A stretch of DNA of 58,488 nt from the NCBI GenBank assembly GCA_002842495.1, contig PHDB01000018.1:1-58488 (forward strand). The letters are read 5' to 3'. The translations under genes and the position numbers were made by a program. The DNA is from Bacteroidetes bacterium HGW-Bacteroidetes-6 (GTDB taxonomy: Bacteria > Bacteroidota > Bacteroidia > Bacteroidales > DTU049). Shown one piece after another: positions 44,262-53,641 of this stretch. Numbering within the stretch: position 1 is the stretch's first letter; each line of letters begins with the position of its first letter. Under the pieces are notes generated by a model. That model searched no databases. It was not told where the DNA came from and saw nothing but the letters and a program-made list of their open reading frames with translations.

Positions 44262-44609
44262 TGTATATTGATCAAAAACAGACTTCTTCAAAAATACAAA
44301 ATGTTTATATACCTTATGTTTAAATATGAGAATATCATAGCGGAAAATTCATTTTCCCTCAAAACCCAGGCTGTTTTATATTTAATTGAAAAACTTGTTT
44401 TTCGTATCGATTCAATAATAATAACTTATTAGCAAGACAACGTTTTTTCGTTTTGTGAGTCTGAGCTTCCTGCGTTTGGGGTGGGAAATAAACAAGGGTC
44501 TGTTGTTACCTTAAAACACGATAGTTTTACCCACGAATAATGGCTTACTGCCAAATAAATAAAAAAATAAATTGAAACACTGATATATTAGCCGATAAAA
44601 CCAGTAGTT
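44262..44609. other. intergenic region between divergent genes
   Basis: 348 bp, AT-rich, between divergent genes. It carries a TATTTTTG box (44296-44289) for the T9SS gene. Nothing else that I can support is present; no good TAnnTTTG is seen for the rightward gene at 44610. Confidence 0.4.
44289..44296 (-). promoter_or_regulatory. -7 box of T9SS protein gene
   Basis: TATTTTTG on the minus strand, 28 nt before the ATG at 44261; a perfect TAnnTTTG. Confidence 0.4.
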
Positions 44610-45056
44610 ATGGAAATCACTTATGCTTCAATCAAGCCTATCATCCGGAAGGAAGAACTTGTAAACGGAAACCAAATCAATCTTGAGTTTTGTGCAAAAA
44701 ATCAACAATCGGTTTTACAATCGGTAGCCATTATTATGGCCGATGAAGCCGAAATGAAAAAAAACATTGGAAAAAATGTCGGCAAGTCGATGGCAAAAAA
44801 CACCATAATCAGTGTTATTGCAGGCTTTTTTGGATCTCTGGTTGGCGGAGTAGGAGGTTCGGCTGTTCGCAGCGCAACTTCCTCAGCTGGCAGTGCTATG
44901 GTGAATAAAAACAACGATCCCAATACAATATTAAAAACCAATGTTACTCCTGAAAAGAGGGAAAAAGCAATTGTTGATGCTTTCGTTAAGGTACAATCGA
45001 TGTATGCTTTCAACGAAAATACATCGGAATGGGAATTTAAATCACCCCAGGCTTAA
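44610..45056 (+). CDS. small glycine-zipper-type hypothetical protein
   Basis: A 148-residue protein with no signal peptide. The centre (about 70-95) is a glycine/alanine-rich hydrophobic segment (IAGFFGSLVGGVGGSAVRSA) that could insert in a membrane or mediate oligomerisation. The flanks are polar, and the C-terminal helix is charged (TPEKREKAIVDAFVKVQ). I do not recognise a family. Monocistronic, followed by a strong bidirectional terminator (45069-45101). Confidence 0.65.
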   Translation: MEITYASIKPIIRKEELVNGNQINLEFCAKNQQSVLQSVAIIMADEAEMKKNIGKNVGKSMAKNTIISVIAGFFGSLVGGVGGSAVRSATSSAGSAMVNKNNDPNTILKTNVTPEKREKAIVDAFVKVQSMYAFNENTSEWEFKSPQA

Positions 45057-45068
45057 ATCGTAATAAAA

Positions 45069-45101
45069 AAACTCACGGATTAACAATAAATCCGTGAGTT
45101 T
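45069..45101. terminator. bidirectional terminator
   Basis: Stem AAACTCACGGATT (about 45069-45081) / AATCCGTGAGTTT with a short AACAATA loop, flanked by A/T-runs. It serves the 44610 gene and the convergent 45123-46640 gene. Confidence 0.88.
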
Positions 45102-45122
45102 AATTGGTTTGGTACAACGTTT

Positions 45123-46640
45123 TTAAAGCTTGATATCCTCAAAATAGATATTAATGGTCTGTTCTTTTCTACTGAAAGTGAACACAGCAACCTTTCCGGG
45201 TTGGCAAGGCATAACGCCACCACTACCTCCTCTGAATTCTTTGCGGTTGATGGGAATTTTATGCATTTCGTTATTGTCTTCCTGATCGATTGTATTGATG
45301 CCGATATACGCTTCTTTGTCAAGAAAATTTTTACTTACCAAAAGTGGTTCTGTCGACTCGGGCAATGTAGTTACAAAAGCAAAATTAAAATATCCAAAGT
45401 CTTTCACAATTTGAGCTAAACGAATTCCGCCAATCTGATTGTATGGGTAGTAGCACAAAACTTTTGTATGTTCTTTCGGGATTACAGATACATTGGAGAG
45501 TTCTGCATTTGAAGTATATTTAAAAAGAATAAAATCCATGATTTCGAATGTGTAAACCTGTCTGTTATTATCAGAATTTGGATCGCCTATATACGCATCT
45601 TTTCCTATACTCACCATACTCAGGTTCTTTTTAAATGTTTCCCCAATCAGTCGGTAATTTCCATCTGAAGTTTCAACAATCTCTTCAAAAATAACTTTTG
45701 GCTTACTGCCAATTGTTAAGCTTTTTGCAGTAGCATTTTTGATAAATGCTGCAATGCCTTTATCCCAATCTTCTTTTGAATACGAAACTTTTTCACCTTC
45801 GGCGTTAAGTTTTAAAAAGAATATGCCATCTGAATTTACTGCATCCCAAATTTCGCCCTCAAAGTACATACCGCCTGTAATAACATTGTTGTCTTTATCA
45901 ATTAAAAAAGCAGAAGGCATACAGGTCGATTCACCATCATAAAGAGGATAATTGTAAATTTCCTCGCCAGAGTCATCCGATAAACAAATTAGATTGGCTG
46001 TTGCTTTCGACGACATCATGGTTGGTTTTTTTACTTCAATAACAACAATTCTGTCGGTTGAAGCCTCAACGGCTTCAACGGCAACCATGCCTTTTTCAAC
46101 CATTGACGATTTTTCCCAAAGTGAGTTGAGCTCCCTGTCAACTTTCTCAATCGAATAACCCCATTTTTTTTCTTTAATGGGCTTAACAATAAAGAATCCA
46201 TCCTGAGCAGTATAAACATCGGCAGTTGCGGCATAACGTTTTTCTTCTGTTATTACTTTTTGTTTTATAATCTCGCCATCGGCATCCATGGTCACATAGG
46301 TGAGTTTCTTTTTCATGAAATCGTTAAACACAAACAAAAAGTCGGTTCCGTTGAACTCAGCACCATCCACGCTACTGTATTTGGTAATTGTTATTGGAGT
46401 TTCTTTCAATAAGTTAAGTTCTTTGTCGAAAATATCGACAATGAAATTCACCATCCCGCCACCAACTTTTTCGTTTACGTAAAAAGTATAGTAACCCTTA
46501 ACTTCGTTTGTCGCTTTGTTCATAATAGGGAATACACCTCTGAACTCGCGACGTCGGACATTGGTGATTTCAGCCGATTGGGCTTGAATTGCAGTTATCG
46601 AAATGATACTCAGCAAAACTAACAATAGCAATTTTTTCAT
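45123..46640 (-). CDS. secreted hypothetical protein
   Basis: A 505-residue protein from the ATG at 46640, which gives a clean signal peptide (MKKLLLLVLLSIISITAIQAQ); 19 upstream codons in the same frame are less likely. The mature part lacks recognisable catalytic motifs. It has alternating beta strands (GGMVNFIVDIFDKELNLLKE, ITGGMYFEGEIWDAVNSDGIFFLK) and a C-terminal AVFTFSRKEQTINIYFEDIKL. Similar large, uncharacterised outer-surface or periplasmic proteins are common in Bacteroidota. No T9SS domain. A TATTTTTG box lies about 28 nt upstream of the ATG (46675-46668). Confidence 0.75.
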   Translation of the reverse strand: MKKLLLLVLLSIISITAIQAQSAEITNVRRREFRGVFPIMNKATNEVKGYYTFYVNEKVGGGMVNFIVDIFDKELNLLKETPITITKYSSVDGAEFNGTDFLFVFNDFMKKKLTYVTMDADGEIIKQKVITEEKRYAATADVYTAQDGFFIVKPIKEKKWGYSIEKVDRELNSLWEKSSMVEKGMVAVEAVEASTDRIVVIEVKKPTMMSSKATANLICLSDDSGEEIYNYPLYDGESTCMPSAFLIDKDNNVITGGMYFEGEIWDAVNSDGIFFLKLNAEGEKVSYSKEDWDKGIAAFIKNATAKSLTIGSKPKVIFEEIVETSDGNYRLIGETFKKNLSMVSIGKDAYIGDPNSDNNRQVYTFEIMDFILFKYTSNAELSNVSVIPKEHTKVLCYYPYNQIGGIRLAQIVKDFGYFNFAFVTTLPESTEPLLVSKNFLDKEAYIGINTIDQEDNNEMHKIPINRKEFRGGSGGVMPCQPGKVAVFTFSRKEQTINIYFEDIKL

Positions 46641-46667
46641 CTTAAGTTGGTTTTTGGTTTTTTTTTT

Positions 46668-46675
46668 CAAAAATA
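46668..46675 (-). promoter_or_regulatory. -7 box of the secreted hypothetical gene
   Basis: TATTTTTG on the minus strand, inside a long T/A tract, 28 nt before the ATG at 46640. Confidence 0.35.
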
Positions 46676-46753
46676 TAAATAAATTGGAGAATTGCAAAAA
46701 AAATCACAATCCGGTAAAAGATTGTGATTTGGAATAGCATAATGGGTTGTAGA

Positions 46754-47095
46754 TTACCAGCGCTTTGGTTTTCTGTCGGAATTAAATCCACCACCGTTTC
46801 CGCCACGACTGCCACCGCGATCGCCACCACCAAAATTGCTTTTGGGACGGTCTTCTCTTGGTTTAGCTTCGTTTACGGTAATAACTTTACCGTCGTATTC
46901 TGCTTCGTGCAGTTCACGTATAGCTTTGGTAGCTGCATCTTTGTCAGGCATTTCAACAAAGCCGAATCCACGTGACCTACCGGTCATGTGATCCATAATA
47001 ATTTTGGCGGAGGTCACTTCGCCATACTCCTCAAACAAGGTTTTTAAGTCGTTGTCGTTCAGACTGTAACTTAAATTCGAAATGTAAATGTTCAT
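46754..47095 (-). CDS. RRM-type RNA-binding protein
   Basis: A single RRM domain followed by a low-complexity tail, 113 residues in all, counted from the ATG at 47095 (MNIYISNLSYS). RNP2 is IYISNL (residues 3-8) and RNP1 is RGFGFVEM (42-49), both with the aromatic residues that stack on RNA. The tail (about 80-113) is Gly/Arg/Asp-rich (GGGDRGGSRGGNGGG), typical of the bacterial glycine-rich RNA-binding proteins of Bacteroidota and cyanobacteria. It is probably induced by cold or growth change and may act as an RNA chaperone. A 35-codon upstream extension is rejected because it covers the leader hairpin. Confidence 0.93.
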   Translation of the reverse strand: MNIYISNLSYSLNDNDLKTLFEEYGEVTSAKIIMDHMTGRSRGFGFVEMPDKDAATKAIRELHEAEYDGKVITVNEAKPREDRPKSNFGGGDRGGSRGGNGGGFNSDRKPKRW

Positions 47096-47159
47096 TTTCT
47101 GAATTTGTGAATAATAATGATGAATTGATAGCGATGAAGACAAGAAAATACTGATATTT

Positions 47160-47177
47160 ATACAATAAGTATTGTAT
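47160..47177 (-). promoter_or_regulatory. palindrome in the leader of the RRM gene
   Basis: A perfect 8-bp inverted repeat ATACAATA-AG-TATTGTAT lies between the -7 box (47205-47198) and the ATG at 47095. It would form a hairpin near the 5' end of a leader of about 95 nt, or act as an operator. Confidence 0.55.
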
Positions 47178-47197
47178 CCAAAACACTCAATTTGACG

Positions 47198-47205
47198 CAA
47201 AGGTA
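47198..47205 (-). promoter_or_regulatory. -7 box of the RRM gene
   Basis: TACCTTTG on the minus strand, 103 nt upstream of the ATG; a perfect TAnnTTTG with no recognisable -33 TTG. It implies an unusually long untranslated leader. Confidence 0.45.
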
Positions 47206-47321
47206 CTCTTTATTTCTGAATTTGAGCTATTTATTGTTTGCTTTGCCAAAACAACGATGAATACGAAATGAAAATGTAATAAATATCATATTGGTTTTTA
47301 TTTAATGTATTCCTTATTTGT

Positions 47322-47329
47322 TAAATTTG
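47322..47329 (+). promoter_or_regulatory. -7 box of the choice-of-anchor T9SS gene
   Basis: TAAATTTG 22 nt before the ATG at 47351; a perfect TAnnTTTG. It overlaps the non-chosen upstream start of the frame. Confidence 0.4.
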
Positions 47330-47350
47330 CAGACAAATAAAAACCTTCAA

Positions 47351-49279
47351 ATGAAAAAACTTATATTTTTGTTTCTTTTTGCATCTGCACTCAATTTGCA
47401 GTCGCAGGTCATTTTCCAGGAAGATTTCGACAATGTTGGCGGTCCAACTGCAGGGGGTGCAGGAACCTATTCTTTTCCTGCCGGATGGACATTGGCTAAT
47501 GTTGATAATCTAACGGCATCATCATCTGTTTCATACGTAAACGAAGCCTGGGAAAGGCGCGAAGATTTCAGTTTTAATGTAACCGATTCATGTGCTTTTA
47601 GTACCTCGTATTATACCCCTGCAGGAACTGCTAACGATTGGATGTGGACCCCGGCAATCGGGCCACTTGTTTCGAACTGCAAACTTACATGGAATGCTGT
47701 TGCTTACGACCCTGCATACCGCGATGGATACGAGGTGAGAATCATGACTGTTGCTCCAACCGGCTCAACCGGTGTTATTGGAAATATGATTACATCATCA
47801 ACCGTTCTTTTTAGTACAGCAGCTGAAAACACAACATGGACAGCTCGCGAAGTTGATTTAAGCTCTTATGCTGGCCAGACTGTTTATATTGGGTTCAGAA
47901 ATAATTCAATCGACAAATTTTTACTCCTAATTGATGATGTGGTTGTTGAAGCTGTTGTAAACGACGAAATTATGCTATTGGCTGCAGACAATGTTTCGGA
48001 ATATTCTCAAGTTCCGTTTTACCTTTCACAAGATGTTACTATTCCGGGAGCTACGTTAAAAAATAATGGGTTAAATGTTTTGCACAACCCTAAACTGAAT
48101 GTGGAAATTACCGATGAGTTTGGTGCAATTGCTTATTCCGATTCAATTACTAGTCCCGATTCGTTGTTGAGCGGAGCCAGTATTCATCTTGCCACACTAC
48201 CATTTAGCCCTGTATCCACCGGAACTTACACTATACACTATTCTGCGTCGATGAACGAAACAGATAGCAACAATGCAAACGATACATTATCATCGGTTTC
48301 TTTTGTTGTTTCAGACAGTACTTATGCACGCGACAAAGGAATTGTAGTAGGCGCTTTAGGTATTGGAGCGGGAAATGGTGGCTATTTAGGTCAAGACTAC
48401 GCTATTACCAAACCAGTTTATGCTTCTTCTATTTCATTGAGTGTTACCAGAGGTTACACTGGAGAGCCGTTTGCTGCTGTTATCTGGAATATGGTTGCAG
48501 GAGTACCCGATTCTATTGTTGCTTCTACCGATACTTTGTACTATCCCGACGATTCGGCACGTTTTTATACAATCAATTTGTATGGAAATAATGGTATGGC
48601 GCTTCTCGATTCGGGTCAATATGCTGTAACCATGGTTGAATTTGACAGCACTATATCGCTATCGCAAACAACCGATATTTTTACAACGGGCCATATGTGG
48701 GTCAACTGGCCCTCAACTCCTCTTGGTGGTTGGGGAAATACTGAAACATTTGGAGCAAGCTTTGCAAAGCCATTTGTGTTGCGACTTAATGTTGTAGATC
48801 CTTGCGAAACTTTTATGGTAGATACATCGTCGGTAGCAGCCAGCTGCTCTTCGTGCAGCGACGGAGAAGCCATGGTTAGCGCTTTGGGTGGTGTTCCTCC
48901 GTATAGTTATCTTTGGAGCAATATGGATACAACTGCAACTACAACAGGTCTTGATGCCGGACTATATACTGTAACGGTTACCGATGCTTCGGGTTGCACA
49001 CAAGTTGCAGATGTGAATGTTAGTTTTACTGTAGGTATTGATGTTCCTGAAATTGAAGTTGGAGTATTTCCAAATCCTTCAAACGGAACATTCACGGTTT
49101 ATTGCAACAGCATTTCCGATGGAATGATGCTGGAAATTGTTGATATTGCCGGCAAAATAGTGTATAACGAACAAATGACGCAGGAAAATGTTTCGCTGAA
49201 CGGTTTTGCTTCGGGTGTTTATACTTTGAAACTGAGAACCAACAATGAAATGATAATCAAAAAAATTGTTGTTGAATAA
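47351..49279 (+). CDS. secreted choice-of-anchor J / SprB-repeat protein with T9SS domain
   Basis: A 642-residue protein from the ATG at 47351, chosen because MKKLIFLFLFASALNLQSQ is a clean signal peptide. An N-terminal beta-sandwich of the choice-of-anchor J (cleaved adhesin) type spans about 25-210 (FDNVGG ... WTLANVDN, DWMWTPAIGP). An FN3/CARDB-like middle (about 210-470) follows. A SprB-like repeat at about 500-560 (CSSCSDGEAMVSALGGVPPY, YTVTVTDASGC) and a T9SS type-A sorting domain (VFPNPSNGTFTVY ... GVYTLKLR) complete it. Probably a surface adhesin. A strong terminator follows. Confidence 0.87.
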   Translation: MKKLIFLFLFASALNLQSQVIFQEDFDNVGGPTAGGAGTYSFPAGWTLANVDNLTASSSVSYVNEAWERREDFSFNVTDSCAFSTSYYTPAGTANDWMWTPAIGPLVSNCKLTWNAVAYDPAYRDGYEVRIMTVAPTGSTGVIGNMITSSTVLFSTAAENTTWTAREVDLSSYAGQTVYIGFRNNSIDKFLLLIDDVVVEAVVNDEIMLLAADNVSEYSQVPFYLSQDVTIPGATLKNNGLNVLHNPKLNVEITDEFGAIAYSDSITSPDSLLSGASIHLATLPFSPVSTGTYTIHYSASMNETDSNNANDTLSSVSFVVSDSTYARDKGIVVGALGIGAGNGGYLGQDYAITKPVYASSISLSVTRGYTGEPFAAVIWNMVAGVPDSIVASTDTLYYPDDSARFYTINLYGNNGMALLDSGQYAVTMVEFDSTISLSQTTDIFTTGHMWVNWPSTPLGGWGNTETFGASFAKPFVLRLNVVDPCETFMVDTSSVAASCSSCSDGEAMVSALGGVPPYSYLWSNMDTTATTTGLDAGLYTVTVTDASGCTQVADVNVSFTVGIDVPEIEVGVFPNPSNGTFTVYCNSISDGMMLEIVDIAGKIVYNEQMTQENVSLNGFASGVYTLKLRTNNEMIIKKIVVE

Positions 49280-49298
49280 ACACAATGTTTTACTACTC

Positions 49299-49329
49299 AA
49301 AAGGCTGCAATTTCTTGCAGCCTTTTTTT
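49299..49329 (+). terminator. terminator after the choice-of-anchor T9SS gene
   Basis: Stem AAAAGGCTGCAA / TTGCAGCCTTTT with a short TTTC loop followed by T residues; 20 nt after the stop codon. Confidence 0.88.
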
Positions 49330-49440
49330 ATTCAAATTTCTAAAAACAAGTAATATTACCCATAAACAGGACGTATTTACCAATAAAAAAACAAGTTGTT
49401 TATTTAAGATATTTGAGAAGTTGAATAAATTCCTAATATC

Positions 49441-52029
49441 ATGAAAGCAATTATATCTGTTTTTTTAATTACTGTTTTGAATTCATTGATAATTCATGCT
49501 CAATCGGGCAATAATGCCCTGAATTTTGACGGGACAGATGATTATGTTTCGACTGCGGATATCGACAACAGTTTAACGGCCTTTACTATCGAAGCATGGG
49601 TGAAATGGGATCCATCAAGTTCATCGGATATAAACTTCATCTGCGGCAAAGATGTTGAGCAAATGGAACTGCATACCGGTGGCGGCGCGGGAGCCAATGG
49701 CATCCGGTTTATCCCGACAACCGGTGTTTACCTTGATGCTTCGAATGTTTTACCCACCGGCCGGTGGACTCACATGGCTGTAGTTTACGATCCGTCAATT
49801 TCAACCGCAAGAATGTATATAAACGGTGTACAGGTTACATTGACAAATAACGGATCGAATCCGGTTGGCACAGCTATTAATAATACTGCAACTTTATTTG
49901 AGATCGGAAGCCGGAGCGATGCAACCTATCGTTTTAAAGGTTCCATCGACGAAGTGAGAGTATGGAGCGGTGTTCGTTCCGAATTACAAATCAGACAAAA
50001 TATGTATTGCGAATTGAGCAATCCTGCTGGTGAAACAAATCTGGTTTCGTATTACAAATTCAACGAAAATTCGGGTACTTCGCTAGCCGATAGTAAAGGC
50101 AGCAATACTGGAACATTAACCAATATGACCGGAAATGAATGGTTTACTTCTCCGGCTATGTTTGAAACCAGAAACTGTTTGAAAGTCAATGGAAGTTCAA
50201 ATTATGGTACAATACCAGCCAATGCTTCTCTCCAAAATTCTGTATTTACTGTTGAATTTTGGATGCAAATGGATGCTCCTTCAACAACCTGGGCCGGAAT
50301 AATTGATAATGGGCGCGATGCGAACAGAAATTGGTATTTTTTTCCAGTTCCCGGATCTTATACAATTATATTTGGTGTTGGTTCTGGTAGCGGTGTTGCT
50401 GAAATCTGGATGGGAATAGACAATAGCGATTGGCATCATATTGCCGGTGTTTTCGACGGAACAACCATGTATCTTTATCTCGATGGAGTACTCAATCAAA
50501 CTGCAACTGCGACCATTGGTACTTCGATGCGAAATATTATTATTGGAAAACGAGATGGGTACAGCCAATACTACAATGGAAAACTCGATGAGCTGCGTAT
50601 ATGGTCCGATGTACGCACAGCAGCAGAAATTCGCGAAAACATGTTTTATCATTTAACCGGACAAGAAGCAAATCTTGTTGCATATTATCCTTTTGATGTT
50701 AATACCGGAACAACCTTTCCTGATTTTTCGCCGAATCGCAACGATGGCTCACTCAGTAGTGGAAGTTGGGTGACCTCGGACGCTTATAATGTATGGTTAA
50801 ACACATCTTCAACCAATTGGTCGCTGGCTTCGAATTGGAGTAGAGGAAGTGTTCCTGGCACTACCGATAATGTTGGAATTCTTAATTACTACAACGAACC
50901 GATAATCAATGCGTCGCCTGTTTTGACAAATCTATATATTGGCAGTGGCACATCGTCCAGTCTTGCTTCATCGTTAAATATAACAAGAAATTTTATTATT
51001 GATCAGGATATTGACCTGAATGGACAAACAATTACACTGGGTAGCAATGCAACTTTGTACGAATACAACGGAAGTTTGTATGGCTCAACCGGGCAGATAC
51101 AAACTACAAGAAGCCTCTCGGCTATTACAGCTCAAAATGTAGGTGGCTTGGGAGCAATTATCACTACAGCAGCCAATATGGGAACCACTACAATAATTCG
51201 TAAACATTCGCCCATTCTTGGTACAGGTATTTCATCAATAAAACGATTTTACTCTATTGCTCCAACTACAAATACAGGATTGAATGCAACTCTGACATTC
51301 AGCTATCGCGACGCTGAACTTAACGGAAATGCCGAAGCCAATCTCCATCTCTACAAATCGTCCGATGCAGGAGTGCATTGGACCGATATGGGCGGAACAG
51401 TAAATACTTCCAATAACACCATTTTGCTTTCCAGTCTCGATGGATTCAGTTGGTGGACTGCTGTTGAAGCCGGAGCGACACTTCCCGTAGAGTTGCTTAC
51501 TTTTGACGGAAAGTGGAACAATAATTCAATTGATTTATCCTGGTCAACGGCAACCGAAACCAATAATGCGGGTTTTATTTTGTATCGTAGTTCCGACAAT
51601 TTGAATTTTAGTGTCGTTGCGGAGATTGAAGGAGCGGGGAATAGCAATTCACTGAAAAACTATCAATTCAGCGACAATTCTGTTGAAAAAGGGATTTCCT
51701 ATTTTTATTACCTTATCGATAAAAGTTTTGATGGATTGGAAAACAAATCGTACACTATTGCTGTAGTACCAAAAACCGACGAAAGTGAGTTGATAAGTAA
51801 TTTCTATCCAAATCCAGTTGCAGACAATCTTCATATTTTCCTTAATGATTCCAAACCATGCGAAATCTTTGTTATCAATTCGTTGGGACAGATAGTGAGT
51901 TCATTTGTCTCCGATTCCGATAAAATGAATTACAATATCGATTGTTCGTCTTGGCCTGCCGGAACGTATATAATTGTTGCGAAAAGCAGCAATAATGTAC
52001 AAACATATCAGCTAATAAAGCAGAATTAA
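49441..52029 (+). CDS. secreted double LamG-domain protein with T9SS sorting domain
   Basis: An 862-residue protein with a signal peptide (1-20, ending IIHAQ). It has two LamG/concanavalin-like domains (about 22-225 with FDGTDDYVST, about 245-435 with NGSSNYGTIP), each carrying the DEVRVWS/DELRIWS motif. A beta-helix-like segment (about 455-600) and an FN3-like domain (about 680-775) follow. A C-terminal T9SS sorting domain (FYPNPVADNLHIF ... GTYIIVAKSS) ends it. Probably a carbohydrate- or matrix-binding surface protein. Its stop codon overlaps the stop codon of the convergent 52026-53480 gene. Confidence 0.87.
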   Translation: MKAIISVFLITVLNSLIIHAQSGNNALNFDGTDDYVSTADIDNSLTAFTIEAWVKWDPSSSSDINFICGKDVEQMELHTGGGAGANGIRFIPTTGVYLDASNVLPTGRWTHMAVVYDPSISTARMYINGVQVTLTNNGSNPVGTAINNTATLFEIGSRSDATYRFKGSIDEVRVWSGVRSELQIRQNMYCELSNPAGETNLVSYYKFNENSGTSLADSKGSNTGTLTNMTGNEWFTSPAMFETRNCLKVNGSSNYGTIPANASLQNSVFTVEFWMQMDAPSTTWAGIIDNGRDANRNWYFFPVPGSYTIIFGVGSGSGVAEIWMGIDNSDWHHIAGVFDGTTMYLYLDGVLNQTATATIGTSMRNIIIGKRDGYSQYYNGKLDELRIWSDVRTAAEIRENMFYHLTGQEANLVAYYPFDVNTGTTFPDFSPNRNDGSLSSGSWVTSDAYNVWLNTSSTNWSLASNWSRGSVPGTTDNVGILNYYNEPIINASPVLTNLYIGSGTSSSLASSLNITRNFIIDQDIDLNGQTITLGSNATLYEYNGSLYGSTGQIQTTRSLSAITAQNVGGLGAIITTAANMGTTTIIRKHSPILGTGISSIKRFYSIAPTTNTGLNATLTFSYRDAELNGNAEANLHLYKSSDAGVHWTDMGGTVNTSNNTILLSSLDGFSWWTAVEAGATLPVELLTFDGKWNNNSIDLSWSTATETNNAGFILYRSSDNLNFSVVAEIEGAGNSNSLKNYQFSDNSVEKGISYFYYLIDKSFDGLENKSYTIAVVPKTDESELISNFYPNPVADNLHIFLNDSKPCEIFVINSLGQIVSSFVSDSDKMNYNIDCSSWPAGTYIIVAKSSNNVQTYQLIKQN

Positions 52030-53480
52030 TGGCAATTGCACTCCATCAGCGTGTCGTTCGGTATTGAATCAACATTGAAAATATGTAAAGGTATTTCTTT
52101 TCTGATTTTCTCTTCCATTTCGTAGTCCATTAGGTCGTTAAAATTAACTCCTCTGCATTTTTGCGATTCGATATTGCGAATATTTTCAACAGCTATCATC
52201 AAATGACTTAAAACGCTAATAAAACTCTCGTATGGTTGATTATCGTTTTTGCAAATGAAGCACACGTAATTAAAATCGTGTTCAATGTTTTCTTTAAAAC
52301 AGGTTGTCAATTTTCTTTCTTCAATATTTTTTCCGTTTACAAGAATACCGTTGCTGATTTTGTTGTATTCAACAATTATTCTATTGCTAAACTGCCGTAA
52401 ATTTGTTGGAATAATAGGAGGAGGTATTGGTGGCCCACCTGATTTTCGATAGTATTGAGGAGAAATTAGAGTTGGCAATTGCATAAACAGCACATTATTG
52501 GGATTGGCCAGCTTTGGTTGCAATGTTGAAACCACATATCCAATTTTATTCATTCCATATCCCGACAAAGAATCGGTCAACTGATAAACATATTTCATGG
52601 GCGTTTTTCGGTCGATATGCAGCCTGTAAGTCAAATAAGGTCTGTCGTATTCGGGATGATTACTGTTGACCTTGGTCTTAATGTCGAATATTTCTGAAAG
52701 CAGGTACTTTTTTTCTTGGTAAATAAGCATCGGCGTATCATGCTTGCTCTTGGGTGCTATTAAGTATAAATCCTCAACAAGATTGTGTCTTTCAATGCGA
52801 TTGAAATACTCGCATACCGGATAATCAATTTGATAAACATAGCTGATGTTTTTGTTGAGTACAACTTCATTAAGTTTCTTATAATCAATAACATTTATTC
52901 TTGAAAACACAAAGGAGGCTCCAACAATCAGTATTGCCGAAACTGCCATCCAACGCAAAACACCTTTGTATTTTCTTCTGATAGTGGTCCAGGTTTGTAA
53001 AAACAAAACAACAGCAAAAAGAATAAATAGGAAGTTATATTCGGGATATAGACTTGACGATTTAAGAGTATATGCTTGAATAACACCATACAAAAAGCCT
53101 AAAATCAACGATATTTTCGTGAACCAGTGAATGAAAAACGCATTCAGGTTTCGTTGGTCATTCAATATCGATTGATACAAAAACTGACGCTTCTCAAATG
53201 GCCTTCGAAGTCTGAAAAACCAGATTCTGAGTATCAACGATTGCCCGAAAATAAGCGCAAGCAAAGCGTAAAAGAAATTGTAGAAATGAACTTCGGCATC
53301 CGAAAGAATCCACACATCGCCATAATCAGTTATGGATAGAAGTCTGATAACTTCGCGGCAAACTACTAAAAATGCATAAATGGAATACGAAAACGATAAT
53401 CCACCAGCAATACCTACAATGAGTCGTAAAATACTTATTTCAGGCAAGTGGGGATGGAAATTACGTGTTTTAAGATTCAT
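52026..53480 (-). CDS. multi-pass membrane protein of unknown function
   Basis: A 484-residue protein with about five N-terminal transmembrane helices (about 18-40, 66-88, 116-138, 146-164, 172-194). A large soluble C-terminal domain of about 290 residues follows. Within it, a segment (GILVNGKNIEERKLTTCFKE, then FNYVCFICKNDNQPYESFIS, about 375-435) recalls the ExbD/TolR fold, including the NGK turn and a D-N-Q-P-Y strand. That is weak similarity and not enough to call it ExbD. No full family recognised. A TATCTTTG box (53493-53486) sits only 6 nt before the ATG, implying an almost leaderless mRNA. Confidence 0.7.
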   Translation of the reverse strand: MNLKTRNFHPHLPEISILRLIVGIAGGLSFSYSIYAFLVVCREVIRLLSITDYGDVWILSDAEVHFYNFFYALLALIFGQSLILRIWFFRLRRPFEKRQFLYQSILNDQRNLNAFFIHWFTKISLILGFLYGVIQAYTLKSSSLYPEYNFLFILFAVVLFLQTWTTIRRKYKGVLRWMAVSAILIVGASFVFSRINVIDYKKLNEVVLNKNISYVYQIDYPVCEYFNRIERHNLVEDLYLIAPKSKHDTPMLIYQEKKYLLSEIFDIKTKVNSNHPEYDRPYLTYRLHIDRKTPMKYVYQLTDSLSGYGMNKIGYVVSTLQPKLANPNNVLFMQLPTLISPQYYRKSGGPPIPPPIIPTNLRQFSNRIIVEYNKISNGILVNGKNIEERKLTTCFKENIEHDFNYVCFICKNDNQPYESFISVLSHLMIAVENIRNIESQKCRGVNFNDLMDYEMEEKIRKEIPLHIFNVDSIPNDTLMECNCH

Positions 53481-53485
53481 TTATA

Positions 53486-53493
53486 CAAAGATA
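53486..53493 (-). promoter_or_regulatory. -7 box directly before a start codon
   Basis: TATCTTTG on the minus strand, 6 nt from the ATG at 53480; transcription would begin at or a few bases from the start codon. Confidence 0.35.
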
Positions 53494-53593
53494 TGTGTTT
53501 CCCATAACTTATTCACATGCATATATATCTATAGGAGCGCAATAGCATTGGTTTTGGAGCGACACTATTGAGTTCAGACAATCATTATTGATT

Positions 53594-53623
53594 TTTGGGA
53601 TTAAGAAAAATCTTTTACATTTG
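53594..53623 (+). promoter_or_regulatory. promoter of the Tim44/TerB fusion gene
   Basis: TTTG at 53594-53597, an 18-nt spacer, then TACATTTG at 53616-53623; a full match to the Bacteroidota pattern, with the ATG at 53642. Confidence 0.6.
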
Positions 53624-53641
53624 AAGCAAATATCCATTGCT

